Positions 1 to 7,909 of a DNA stretch of 64,000 bases are shown piece after piece. The translations under genes and the position numbers were made by a program. A model generated the notes under the pieces. The model saw only the letters and a program-made list of their open reading frames with translations, ran no database searches and was not told the origin of the DNA. Source of the DNA: Bacillus sp. V59.32b. GTDB taxonomy: Bacteria > Bacillota > Bacilli > Bacillales > DSM-1321. Every line of letters starts with the position of its first letter. Within the stretch, counting starts at the first letter, position 1. The stretch lies in contig NZ_QVTC01000020.1 of NCBI RefSeq assembly GCF_003429085.1, forward strand, positions 1 through 64,000, read 5' to 3'.

Positions 1-20
1 CCTGGAGCGGAAATCAACGG
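1..20 (+). repeat. 3' end of a GC-rich Bacillaceae intergenic repeat (cut by window edge)
   Basis: The first 20 bases nearly match the right terminus of the full-length repeat at 34331-34514, which ends CCGCCTGTAGCGGAAATCAA; here the text is CCTGGAGCGGAAATCAACGG. It is probably the tail of a second copy whose body lies outside the window. Only 20 bases are visible, so the call rests on this one match. Confidence 0.55.
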
Positions 21-86
21 ATAATCAAAAGCTTAAACCACTTCTTTTGGTGAAGAACCCAAATGTATAATATGATAAACATTTAA

Positions 87-716
87 TTAAAAATAGGAAT
101 ATTCAACTCTGACCACAGCGGGAATATCTAATTCACCCGGCTGAATGGGAGTGGCGACACTTTTTACTAGAGCAGTGGACTCGAATAGGATAGGCTGGTT
201 AACGCTGATTTCTTGGACGAGATCCGGTATTTTGTTGAGGGTAACACCGAGTATCTTTGCAAGGGAGACGGCTTTTTCGCGAGCATTTTCGACTGCAAGG
301 GAAAGGGCTTGATTATAATAAACCTCTTGATTTGAAAGGGTAAACTGTAAGCTCGAAACCGTATTGGCACCATTATTAACAGCCGTATCCAGAATCTCTC
401 CCACTTGTTTTATTTTGCTTATAGTTATTTGAATAAGATGCGTCACTTTATAACCTCTAAAAATTTGCGTTGCATCCTGGTAATCGTATTGAGGTTCAAT
501 CCGATACTCAACCGTTCTTATTTGGTTCTCCGGGATACCTAAACCGGTTATTGAATTTATTACTTTGGATATGGCATTTGCATTTTCCTGTTGGGCGACT
601 GCGGGGTCTTTGTTTTCTGTAATAACACCTAATTTAATCATTGCCTGATCGGGAGCAGCCAGAATGGTTTCCTCTCCTGAAACGATCAAGGTATTCGATT
701 TATGATGATTGCTCAA
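87..716 (-). CDS. SIMPL-domain (DUF541) protein
   Basis: The 209-residue product matches the SIMPL/DUF541 family (YggE-like). The domain runs from about residue 8 (NTLIVSGEE) to the C terminus (AVVRVEYSYF) and includes the QNANAISKV-type helix and a GYKVTHLIQI strand. No signal peptide or membrane segment is visible, so the protein looks cytosolic; many family members are exported. I chose a TTG start at 716 because AGGTG lies six bases upstream. The frame stays open to a TTG at 755, but no ribosome site precedes it. The family's function is poorly defined (oxidative stress and kinase-linked roles have been proposed), so none is assigned. Confidence 0.8.
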   Translation of the reverse strand: MSNHHKSNTLIVSGEETILAAPDQAMIKLGVITENKDPAVAQQENANAISKVINSITGLGIPENQIRTVEYRIEPQYDYQDATQIFRGYKVTHLIQITISKIKQVGEILDTAVNNGANTVSSLQFTLSNQEVYYNQALSLAVENAREKAVSLAKILGVTLNKIPDLVQEISVNQPILFESTALVKSVATPIQPGELDIPAVVRVEYSYF

Positions 717-846
717 TTTTTTCACCTGCTTTCCGCACAATGTGCTTTTAGACAATGTACGGGAAATCGGGTGGTAAAATGACTTTTATTTCACAGAATC
801 ATTTGAGAGAGGGGAAGACGAGCTTAATAAAAAAAACCTTCAGAAT

Positions 847-901
847 AAAAAGTACCCTATAGTGTAGACACTTAAAAAAGTCTACCTATAGGGTACTTTT
901 T
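847..901 (-). terminator. Long near-perfect hairpin, probable terminator of the SDR gene
   Basis: Bases 847-862 pair with 886-901 and 864-869 pair with 880-885, leaving one bulged T (863) and a 10-base loop. The stem is flanked by A-runs and T-runs on both sides, so it could terminate in either direction. It lies downstream of the minus-strand SDR gene. A 22-bp stem is long for a terminator; a foldback remnant of a mobile element is an alternative. Confidence 0.7.
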
Positions 902-978
902 GTATAATGAAGAAATATACCGTGCGTAAAAGACAATAAGTGGAGCCGCTCCCAAATAGTAGTCTGATGGTATCTCTA

Positions 979-1764
979 CTATATGTCCATCTCCCACCAC
1001 TTTTGTTCTTCTTGCTTCATCTGTTTCTCCGTTTGCTGAGGATAGGCGGTTCGGAATTTATGATGGTCAGCTGGGATCATTTCTACCATTTTTGCAATCA
1101 TATCTTCCGGGTCAAACTGGTTCTTTAACGCCTCTTCCGCCTTTTTTATATCCTCTTTCCTCGTGTAGTTTTTCTCTTCATCGTACCATTTCCATAGCTC
1201 TTCTGCCGCGCGATCATTAAAGCCTGTCTTAAAGTCACCAGGGTTAATGGTGGCAACGTTTACTCCAAATCCTTGAAGTTCCAACTGCAGCGTATGGGCA
1301 ATTGCTTCAATCGCGTGCTTTGTAGCGGCATATGGACCGCCATATGGAGATGCCAAAATTCCAGAAATTGAGCTCATAAAGACGATTTTTCCGCTTCCCT
1401 TTTCAACCATCTTCCGTGCAGCTATCTGTGCTGTTTCCAAGGTTGCGAAAACATTCACCTCAAAAAGTGCCCGAAACCGGTCCATCGGCACTTCCCCAAG
1501 CGGGCCTCGTTCATTAATGGCAGCATTTGCAACAAATACGTCAAAATCATACTTCTCAATCTGTTTCAGATCCAAAGGGTTCGTAATATCGACTTTAATC
1601 ACCTCTATATCCAGTTCCAGGTCATTTGCTTCCCGTAGAAGGTCTGTTTTTTGAGAAGTCAGCTCTGTAGTCGCAATCACACGATGGCCTTTTTTGGCAA
1701 GACCAATTGCTGCACCTCTGCCAAGCCCGGTGCCTGCACCAGTAATGAAAATTGTTTTGCCCAT
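979..1764 (-). CDS. SDR-family NAD(P)-dependent oxidoreductase
   Basis: A 261-residue classical short-chain dehydrogenase. The N-terminal nucleotide-binding motif is TGAGTGLG (residues 8-15), followed by the NAAIN turn, the catalytic serine in MSSISG, and the YAATK catalytic Tyr/Lys pair. It would oxidise or reduce a hydroxyl or carbonyl group with NAD(P)(H); the substrate cannot be read from sequence. The ATG at 1764 is chosen because GGAGG lies eight bases upstream. The frame is open for another 86 codons toward 2022, but that extension lacks a ribosome site and resembles no SDR N terminus. The gene is monocistronic and ends about 80 bp before the hairpin at 847-901. Confidence 0.9.
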   Translation of the reverse strand: MGKTIFITGAGTGLGRGAAIGLAKKGHRVIATTELTSQKTDLLREANDLELDIEVIKVDITNPLDLKQIEKYDFDVFVANAAINERGPLGEVPMDRFRALFEVNVFATLETAQIAARKMVEKGSGKIVFMSSISGILASPYGGPYAATKHAIEAIAHTLQLELQGFGVNVATINPGDFKTGFNDRAAEELWKWYDEEKNYTRKEDIKKAEEALKNQFDPEDMIAKMVEMIPADHHKFRTAYPQQTEKQMKQEEQKWWEMDI

Positions 1765-2256
1765 GTTAAATTCCTCCATTCGATTAGAGCATGCCAATTT
1801 ATTGTTCCCTATAGCAGTAAGGGCAAACGGAATAGGGGAAACTTTACCGATTTCTTGCAGGCTCAATGACGTCGTCGCTGTTGCTGCTGTAGTGCTATAC
1901 CATATGCATCCAGTCGATAAGAGCATATCGGCTGCCAGTTGCAATATAGGCTTGTGGCCCGACCGAACAGAACATGGTAAACCCATAATCCTGTAATATT
2001 GAAAGTTTTCACCGCCGGGCAAAACGCTATTTTTTTGCCATTTTAAAGATGAAGCATGCCGTAAGCCGTGTTCTACTTTGGATGAATTAAAACTTGAAAT
2101 TAAGAGTTATATTGGCGTACTACACTAACTACAGATATCAGTGGAATGTAAATAAGATGACCCCTGTTCAATACAGAGATCATCTCCTTAAAACTGCCTA
2201 GTTTTTTTAAAACTGTCCTTTACAACGGTACCATTTAGAAGGGGTTTGAGCTTTTC
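1765..2256. other. Intergenic stretch of about 490 bp, no convincing gene
   Basis: Open frames of 70-100 codons exist on both strands between about 1690 and 2022, but none has a ribosome site or a recognisable domain. The minus frame is contiguous with the SDR gene. A weak hairpin (AAAACT/AGTTTT, about 2189-2203) could end transcription from the FAD/Rieske gene. Nothing else was seen. Confidence 0.5.
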
Positions 2257-3795
2257 CTATTTTAAATCAACCTTCTTCAAGGGTTCGACGGCCGGACCCT
2301 CCAAGACTTCTCCGTTAATAGAGAATCGGGAGGCGTGACATGGGCAATCCCATGTCCTTTCACCGCTGTTCCATTCTACTTCGCAGCCCATATGGGTACA
2401 GGTGGAATCAACAGCATGGAGCAGCCCGTCCTTATCGCGATAGCAGCCTGCTTTGCCGCCGTTAATTTTTACAATCGCTGCTTCATCTTTTCCTAAATCC
2501 TCTGGTCCTTGGTGAACCATGGCGAACTTACCTTGAATCAAATGCTTTGCGACATCGGCATTATCTTTAATTAGATTCTTAACGCCCGGTTTTGGATGGA
2601 ATCTGGATGGAGAATAGAGCTCTTCATAGCGATTTTTCTTTTGGATAATAAGATCTTTCAGCAAATTAGCTGCTGCCGTGCTGTTTGTCATGCCCCATTT
2701 AGCGTAGCCGGTAGCAATGAAAACATTCGGATGGTTTTCCGTAGCTGGACCAACATAAGGCACTTTATCCATCGTTATGATATCCTGTGCCGACCAACGG
2801 TATGGAATCTCTTTAATACTGAATACTTCTTCACTGAAGGCTTTCAGGGCTTCGTAATGTTCAAACGTTGAAATTCCCTGTCCGGTTTTGTGGCTCTCAC
2901 CTCCGACCAGAATAAGTTTTTCTCCATTGATTTGCGTATAACGCAACGAGCGGGTTGGACTGTCGGCACTAATATACATACCACCTGGATATTCTTGTTC
3001 CGTTTTTATTCCGAGTACATAGGAGCGCTCTGCGTGCATTCTTGCAAAATAAAGTCCCATTTCATCGTTAAAAGGGAAGTGGGAAGCTGAAATAACATAT
3101 TTGCAGCTGATAGTTTGTCCATCCCTGGTTAGTATTTTAGGTGTATCTCCATCTTCTACTTTCATTGCTGTTGTATGTTCAAATATTTTGCCGCCTGCTT
3201 CGGTAATCTGCGGAATAAGGGCAGTTAAATATTTTAACGGATGGAACTGCACCTGCTCTTTCATTACTACCGCTGCTTTACAGGGTATGGAGAAGGGGAT
3301 TGTTTCCGTATACTCTCCGGGTATGCCTAGCTTTTGATAAGCTTTGATTTCATCCTGAATTTTGCTTACATATTCATCTGTTGCAGCGTATACATAAGCA
3401 TCCTCATATGTTAAATCGCAATCAATTTTTAAATCTTTGACAGTTTTTATGACAAATTCCATTGCTTCTTTGTTCGCTTCATAATATAACTTTGCCTGTT
3501 CTTCACCTATGTCTTTAATAAGCTGATCATATATCAGGCCATGCTGTGCGGTTACTTTTGCTGTCGTATGTGCTGTTGTACCATTTAAAATTTCCCCTGA
3601 ATCAATCAGGACAATATTAAGGCCTTCCTTCGCGAGCAGAAAGGCAGCTGTGATTCCTGTGATTCCAGCGCCTACAATCGCTACGTCTGTTTCAATATCA
3701 TGATCAAGCTTTTCAAAGGTCGGGAAGGCGACTAGATCCCTCCAATATGGTTCGGGATATTGCGGGAGATGGTTTTTGTCCTTTTCTTCATTCAT
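2257..3795 (-). CDS. yhfW: FAD-dependent oxidoreductase with C-terminal Rieske [2Fe-2S] domain (YhfW-like)
   Basis: The 512-residue protein has two domains. Residues 35-400 form a D-amino-acid-oxidase-type FAD fold with the dinucleotide motif VGAGITGITAA and a second FAD segment ATGYAKWGMTNS. Residues 415-512 form a Rieske domain with CTHMGC and CPCHASRF, supplying the two Cys and two His cluster ligands. Length and architecture match B. subtilis YhfW, whose substrate is not established as far as I know. There is no signal peptide or Tat motif, so it is cytosolic. The ATG at 3795 is preceded by GGAGG at eight bases. It stands alone and is divergent from the ParM-like cassette. Confidence 0.85.
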   Translation of the reverse strand: MNEEKDKNHLPQYPEPYWRDLVAFPTFEKLDHDIETDVAIVGAGITGITAAFLLAKEGLNIVLIDSGEILNGTTAHTTAKVTAQHGLIYDQLIKDIGEEQAKLYYEANKEAMEFVIKTVKDLKIDCDLTYEDAYVYAATDEYVSKIQDEIKAYQKLGIPGEYTETIPFSIPCKAAVVMKEQVQFHPLKYLTALIPQITEAGGKIFEHTTAMKVEDGDTPKILTRDGQTISCKYVISASHFPFNDEMGLYFARMHAERSYVLGIKTEQEYPGGMYISADSPTRSLRYTQINGEKLILVGGESHKTGQGISTFEHYEALKAFSEEVFSIKEIPYRWSAQDIITMDKVPYVGPATENHPNVFIATGYAKWGMTNSTAAANLLKDLIIQKKNRYEELYSPSRFHPKPGVKNLIKDNADVAKHLIQGKFAMVHQGPEDLGKDEAAIVKINGGKAGCYRDKDGLLHAVDSTCTHMGCEVEWNSGERTWDCPCHASRFSINGEVLEGPAVEPLKKVDLK

Positions 3796-3974
3796 TATAC
3801 ATTCCTCCAGTATACCTTTTCTCTTTTGTTATTCCTGATGAATTAGTCCATTTATTACCATACCCATTTTTTTCTGTTATACACGTTTTTTTAGTCTAAC
3901 TTCCAAGACCCGAGGTGGCATTCAGAAATAGTTTAGAGTTATTTATTTTTAGAAAATGATAGGCTTGATTCAAT

Positions 3975-4112
3975 GTTTACGAAATTTGTATACTTGTTTA
4001 CAAAAAAGTATACAACGTGTACGAAATGTGTATACAAGTATACAAATGCGTATACACGTTGTTGTGAAAGGATGTATACAACTTCTCGTTACATGTTTAC
4101 AAATATGATTAC
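3975..4112 (+). repeat. GTATAC iteron array, candidate centromere/operator of the ParM-like cassette
   Basis: Six exact GTATAC sites begin at 3988, 4008, 4030, 4038, 4050 and 4074. Near matches are GTTTAC at 3975, 3996 and 4095, GTGTAC at 4017 and GATTAC at 4107. Alternate sites are 20-22 bp apart (3975-3996-4017-4038; 3988-4008-4030-4050; 4074-4095), which is two helical turns, so two interleaved rows of sites lie on fixed DNA faces. In actin-type plasmid segregation loci (ParMRC, Alp7AR) the adaptor binds such direct repeats upstream of the actin gene; the position here is equivalent. That this array is a centromere is inference. The rest of 3796-4233 holds the promoter below and no gene. 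Confidence 0.75.
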
Positions 4113-4146
4113 AATTTGACTAGTCGAGTATCCACCGAAAGGAGTA

Positions 4147-4175
4147 TTGACCAAACTATGAAACTTTTCTATTCT
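4147..4175 (+). promoter_or_regulatory. Candidate sigma-A promoter of the ParM-like operon
   Basis: TTGACC (4147-4152) and TATTCT (4170-4175) are separated by exactly 17 bp. They lie 35 bp downstream of the last iteron and about 60 bp before the GTG start. An adaptor bound to the iterons would sit next to RNA polymerase, which would suit autoregulation; this is inferred. Confidence 0.5.
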
Positions 4176-4233
4176 TAAATAAATGTGCCATTACATTTTA
4201 AGACTGGCATATAAAAGAGAAGGGAATGGTTTT

Positions 4234-5433
4234 GTGAGTAATTCTAGAATAGCAGCAGTAGATGTTGGAAATGACGCCATCAAAGCTTTGTTTGGAAAGT
4301 TAGACTCGGAGCTTTACATACCTAATGTAGTCGCAAGAGATACGGAGGACCGTCCCGTAATCGGAATAGAGGAGCTAAATGAGCAAGACCCGATCGATGG
4401 AATCCATATCAGGGTTCACTCCCCTGCCCTTCAAGACAATAATGTTATATACCGGGTTGGAAATCTAGCCACGAAAAGTGATAATCCATCGGAGTTGGAT
4501 CTCGGGAGCAGTAAATCCGAAGAAGACCAGACGTTGGTTATGCTTTTTGCAGCATTGGCATTGGATGCAGTGAAGGAAGAAAATGCCCATATTTTCAAAA
4601 AAACCAATAATGTGGTGGATGCCACCTATACTTTAGGGACAGGCCTTCCTCTTCGTGAAGTGAAAGAAGGAAAAGATGTCGGCTATCGTTCCAAACTTCT
4701 TGGATCTGTTCATCAGGTAGAGTTTTTGATCACACCAAAATACCAGGGCATAAAGGTCAATATTAAATTTGATGATGTAAAAGTATATCCTGAAGGCTTC
4801 GCAGCATATATCAATTTAGTGATGGACAACGATTTGAATGTCATTAACAGAGATTTAATTGATAAACGTATCCTTATTCAGGATATTGGCGGACTGTCAA
4901 CGGATATTGCCGTTATTAAAAACCGTAAAGTTGACGACGATAAAGCACAAGGCTTTAACCTCGGCGTTGCGGAAGCACTTGAAGCGATCAGAGAAGAGAT
5001 TAGAAAGAAGCATGGTGTTGAACTCGACAGCAGACGGGATGTCGTTGAAATCATCACGAAGAAAAATGATAGAAACCATCTTATGGTACGCGGAAGCCGA
5101 GTAAGCGTGCACGATATCACAGATCGCATTTTAGGGGAACTTGCCAAAAAACAATACCGTCATCTTCGCAATGTGTGGCAAAAGAATTCCCAGACAGAAA
5201 TCTGTTATTTTGTCGGCGGTGGGGCAATTGTTTTGAAGGATTATTTAAAGACACTCAATAACAATTTAGACGGCTATAATATTGACTTCTTTGAAGATGA
5301 GAAGGAAAGCATCTGGATGATGGCCAATGCCTATTATAAACTTATTGCAGACTTCGCCAGAAGGAAAGAAACAGAAAAACCAGCTAAATCAGAAAACAAA
5401 GTGGAAGACCAAAAAGCCGGCACAGCTAAATAG
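4234..5433 (+). CDS. ParM/StbA-like actin ATPase (plasmid-type segregation filament)
   Basis: The 399-residue product carries the actin-fold signature: phosphate-1 loop AAVDVGNDAIKALFG near residue 7, phosphate-2 loop QDIGGLSTD at about 216-224, and adenosine motif VGGGA at 327-331. The Asp-rich phosphate loops and the length match ParM/Alp proteins, not MreB. Such proteins polymerise with ATP and push apart DNA through an adaptor bound to a centromere. The tail after residue 375 is charged and low in complexity. The GTG start at 4234 has AAGGG about nine bases upstream; the frame extends 17 codons further without a ribosome site. It is followed after 11 bp by a ribbon-helix-helix gene. No replication or mobility genes are nearby. 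Confidence 0.85.
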   Translation: MSNSRIAAVDVGNDAIKALFGKLDSELYIPNVVARDTEDRPVIGIEELNEQDPIDGIHIRVHSPALQDNNVIYRVGNLATKSDNPSELDLGSSKSEEDQTLVMLFAALALDAVKEENAHIFKKTNNVVDATYTLGTGLPLREVKEGKDVGYRSKLLGSVHQVEFLITPKYQGIKVNIKFDDVKVYPEGFAAYINLVMDNDLNVINRDLIDKRILIQDIGGLSTDIAVIKNRKVDDDKAQGFNLGVAEALEAIREEIRKKHGVELDSRRDVVEIITKKNDRNHLMVRGSRVSVHDITDRILGELAKKQYRHLRNVWQKNSQTEICYFVGGGAIVLKDYLKTLNNNLDGYNIDFFEDEKESIWMMANAYYKLIADFARRKETEKPAKSENKVEDQKAGTAK

Positions 5434-5444
5434 GCGGTGGTTAT

Positions 5445-6023
5445 ATGAAAAAAACAATTCCCTCGGGCATCCAAAGAGGTCAGGCGATCACCTTCCGCCT
5501 TCCTTCTGATACTCCCGACCACATCATAAGGCAGCTTCAAAAGATAAAAGAAACAGAGAAAAGAAACTTTTCAAGCAAAATTGCTGAGTTTGTGCTAGAA
5601 GGTGCAGGGAACAGTTCTATACATGAAAGGGAAATGATTAAGATTCCCTTGCCGCAAAAATTAACCAAATCACAGCGGGACTGGTTAAAGCATGCTCATT
5701 CGGAGGCGCTTCTCGGCAGTATTCTTCATCAGTTACTGACCGACCCTATGCGGGCAACGGCATTGCTTGCTTCAATGAATAGCAATGCAATGGAAATTGA
5801 TGAGGCGCTATATTTACAGGAAGATGTACCAGATTTACCAGACACAATGGATTTGGAAAAAGAAGCGACTGGACATGAAGAATCTACCTCACAAGAAAAT
5901 GATTTAGAAGATTTTGATTGGAACCAGGCGGAGATAAGGAATTCCAGTGAGACCAAGAAAGCAGAAAAGGAAGAAAGCCTAGATGACTTACTGGGAGACT
6001 TTTTGGCTCAAATGAATAAATAA
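5445..6023 (+). CDS. Ribbon-helix-helix DNA-binding partner of the ParM-like protein (ParR/Alp7R-like)
   Basis: A 192-residue protein. Residues 12-52 have ribbon-helix-helix character: a short basic strand (QAITFRLPSDT) followed by two helices (HIIRQLQKIKE and SSKIAEFVLEGA). The middle (60-110) is helical with mixed charge, and the C-terminal half is strongly acidic and probably disordered, ending in a conserved-looking LDDLLGDFLAQMNK segment. By position it is the adaptor that would bind the upstream iterons and contact the actin filament. No sequence identity to a named ParR was recognised; the role comes from fold and context. GGTGG precedes the ATG, and the pair ends in a strong terminator. 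Confidence 0.7.
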   Translation: MKKTIPSGIQRGQAITFRLPSDTPDHIIRQLQKIKETEKRNFSSKIAEFVLEGAGNSSIHEREMIKIPLPQKLTKSQRDWLKHAHSEALLGSILHQLLTDPMRATALLASMNSNAMEIDEALYLQEDVPDLPDTMDLEKEATGHEESTSQENDLEDFDWNQAEIRNSSETKKAEKEESLDDLLGDFLAQMNK

Positions 6024-6028
6024 GAAAA

Positions 6029-6065
6029 GAGGAGGATGTCTGTTTGCTGCAGGCATCCTCCTTTG
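6029..6065 (+). terminator. Rho-independent terminator of the ParM-like operon
   Basis: AGGAGGATGtCTG (6030-6042) pairs with CAGgCATCCTCCT (6050-6062), closed by a 7-base loop and followed by TTTG. It starts only a few bases after the stop codon at 6023. Confidence 0.85.
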
Positions 6066-6101
6066 CATCTAAAATAATATAACTTTTTTTATATGAACTA
6101 G

Positions 6102-6264
6102 TGTCTAGCTCCAGCGCCCAGCCCCTCGAGGTCATAAGTCACCCCTCCTACCAGGGGTGACTTATGCTTGTCGGACTTGCCCAGGATGGGCTGGCATCGA
6201 CGTAAGACATAACGATGTGGCAGGTCTTAGTCGATGTTCCTTTTACAGGGCGCTTGCGCTTTTC
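6102..6264 (+). repeat. Structured intergenic repeat, family R1, long copy a
   Basis: The element is bounded by inverted termini AGCGCCC (6113-6119) and GGGCGCT (6248-6254) inside TGTCTAGCTCCAGCGCCC and GGGCGCTTGCGCTTTTCT. It holds a perfect 14-bp hairpin (6133-6146 with 6153-6166) and a second stem in which CATCGAC plus TAAGAC pair with GTCTTA plus GTCGATG. A related long copy is at 59667-59852, and shorter copies are at 50109 and 51580. The strand is arbitrary. No transposase is present. Confidence 0.85.
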
Positions 6265-6267
6265 TAA

Positions 6268-7566
6268 CTAACTAGCCAGGAAGATAAGCTGATATAAGAA
6301 AAGAATCGCAAAGATATAGACAAGGGGGTGTACGTCGCGGAATTTTCTTTTGGCGATTTTCATGATTGGATAGGAAATGAAGCCAAGGGCGATTCCGTTT
6401 GCGATACTCGAAGTGAGCGGCATACTGACAATGACTAAAAATGCAGGGAACGCTTCATCAAAATCGTGCCAATTAATTTCTGAAATATTTTTAATCATGA
6501 AGCTACCGACAATAATCAAACTTGGTGCGGTAATGGCTGTAACATCCGAAACCGCTCCAACCAGCGGACTGAAAAAAGCTGTAATGATAAATAAGACAGC
6601 AACAGTAAGTCCGGTCAAACCGGTTTTTCCGCCTGCCCCAACACCCGCTGATGATTCAACGGAAGCAGCTGTTGGACTTGTCCCAAACATTGCTCCAATC
6701 GTAGTCCCGATCGAGTCGGCAAAAAAGGCGCTGCCAGCCCGGTCAAGTTTGCCTTTTCTTAATAAGCCGGCTTGTCTGACAATACCGAGCAATGCTCCGG
6801 TTGTATCGAATAACATAACAAGTAGAAAAGAAAATACGACACCATATAAACCATATTGAATGACATCGTTAATGGATGTGATTGGATTAAAGACAAGAAG
6901 TCCTTCAGGAAGGCGAGGGGCAGCCACAAAACCATTTGTAAAATGGAGCCGCCCGGTGAAATACGCTATTGCCCCGGTAATAATCATCCCTATAAAAAGC
7001 GCACCTTGAATATTCAACGTCATTAAAGTGACCGTAATGACAATTCCGATTAAACTCAGTGCTACTTTCGGGTCTTTGAAGTCCCCAAGAGTGACCAAGT
7101 TGGAAGGGTGATCGGCGACAATACCGGAGAGACGCAAGCCGATGAAAGTAATAAACAGACCGATACCAGCACTGATTGCATGCTTAAGATTATGAGGAAT
7201 GGCATCAATAAGCTTGCTTCGGAAAGAGGTAAGAGAAAGAAGTAAAAATAGAATTCCGGTAATGAAAACAGCGGAAAAAGCAATGGTATAAGGGATATCA
7301 TTATTACCAAGCACTGAATAAGCGAAATACGCGTTTAAACCCATGGCAGGAGCAATAATGATTGGGTAGTTAGCGAAAAAAGCCATGCAAAGCGTTCCGA
7401 CCACGGTAGCAATGATTGTAGCGGTGAAACCCTGATCGAAGGGTACTCCTGCATCGGATAAAATCATTGGGTTAACGACGATGATATACGCCAGCGTTAA
7501 AAAAGTTGTAAGACCGGCAAGGATCTCTGTTTTAACGGTAGTGTTTCTTTGTTTGAGTTTAAACAT
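6268..7566 (-). CDS. NCS2-family purine permease (AzgA/PbuG-PbuO type)
   Basis: The 432-residue integral membrane protein has about 12-14 hydrophobic segments and the AzgA-type motifs AGLTTFLTLAYIIVVNP (17-33), APAMGLNAYF and GTSPTAASVESSAGVGAGGKTG. These place it with guanine/hypoxanthine/adenine proton symporters such as PbuG and PbuO; the exact purine cannot be told. AGAAGGG lies about nine bases before the ATG. A sigma-A promoter and a structured leader lie upstream. The leader is not a recognisable guanine/adenine riboswitch, which is unusual for this family in Bacillaceae. No terminator was found between its stop and repeat R1a. Confidence 0.9.
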   Translation of the reverse strand: MFKLKQRNTTVKTEILAGLTTFLTLAYIIVVNPMILSDAGVPFDQGFTATIIATVVGTLCMAFFANYPIIIAPAMGLNAYFAYSVLGNNDIPYTIAFSAVFITGILFLLLSLTSFRSKLIDAIPHNLKHAISAGIGLFITFIGLRLSGIVADHPSNLVTLGDFKDPKVALSLIGIVITVTLMTLNIQGALFIGMIITGAIAYFTGRLHFTNGFVAAPRLPEGLLVFNPITSINDVIQYGLYGVVFSFLLVMLFDTTGALLGIVRQAGLLRKGKLDRAGSAFFADSIGTTIGAMFGTSPTAASVESSAGVGAGGKTGLTGLTVAVLFIITAFFSPLVGAVSDVTAITAPSLIIVGSFMIKNISEINWHDFDEAFPAFLVIVSMPLTSSIANGIALGFISYPIMKIAKRKFRDVHPLVYIFAILFLYQLIFLAS

Positions 7567-7595
7567 TCTTTCATTCCCTTCTGAGGTGGATGAAG

Positions 7596-7653
7596 GTAGC
7601 CTCCTCGTTTATATAGAAACCCCCTTGCAACACTTGCAAGGAGGCAAAGCTAC
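7596..7653 (-). promoter_or_regulatory. Structured 5' leader of the NCS2 permease, candidate RNA regulator
   Basis: In the minus-strand transcript an 11-bp hairpin (CCTCCTTGCAA at 7644-7634 with TTGCAAGGGGG at 7630-7620, one G-T pair, 3-base loop GTG) competes with a longer-range pairing between GTAG...CCTCC (7653-7640) and GGAGGCTAC (7604-7596). Both use the same CCTCC, so they exclude each other. It lies between promoter and start codon. The conserved core of the purine riboswitch was not found. The function is unknown; a switch or protein-binding site is inference. Confidence 0.45.
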
Positions 7654-7697
7654 TATGTACACAGCTTTAGTATATTCTTAAGTGAATAATGTTATAA

Positions 7698-7726
7698 ATT
7701 ATATTGGAAATGACCGGTGACTACAA
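7698..7726 (-). promoter_or_regulatory. Sigma-A promoter for the NCS2 permease
   Basis: On the minus strand TTGTAG (7726-7721) and TATAAT (7703-7698) are 17 bp apart, a near-consensus promoter. It predicts a leader of about 120 bases containing the hairpins above. Apart from these elements, 7567-7909 contains no gene on either strand. Confidence 0.7.
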
Positions 7727-7909
7727 TAAAATCAAAAAGAGTAAAAATAATAAAATAATTGGAACCGCTATCTGTAATGGTTTCTCTAAGGTTAAATAGC
7801 CCGATGAATGATATACTAAACGGAAAAAAGCAGACTTCCATCAATACGGAAAAGACAATAGCCCTTTACTACAGAATAAAACTGATACGAGAGAAGGTAG
7901 GCCGAATCA

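Noticed and set aside
1765-2022. N-terminal extension of the SDR protein by 86 residues
   Set aside because: GGAGG is placed correctly for ATG 1764, the dehydrogenase fold begins there, and the extension matches nothing I recognise.
4882-5147. Minus-strand open frames inside the ParM-like gene
   Set aside because: They are shadows without ribosome sites; the plus-strand gene has clear actin motifs across the same bases.
7596-7653. Purine riboswitch in front of the NCS2 permease
   Set aside because: The conserved core loops and three-way junction bases of the guanine/adenine aptamer are absent; only unrelated hairpins are present.
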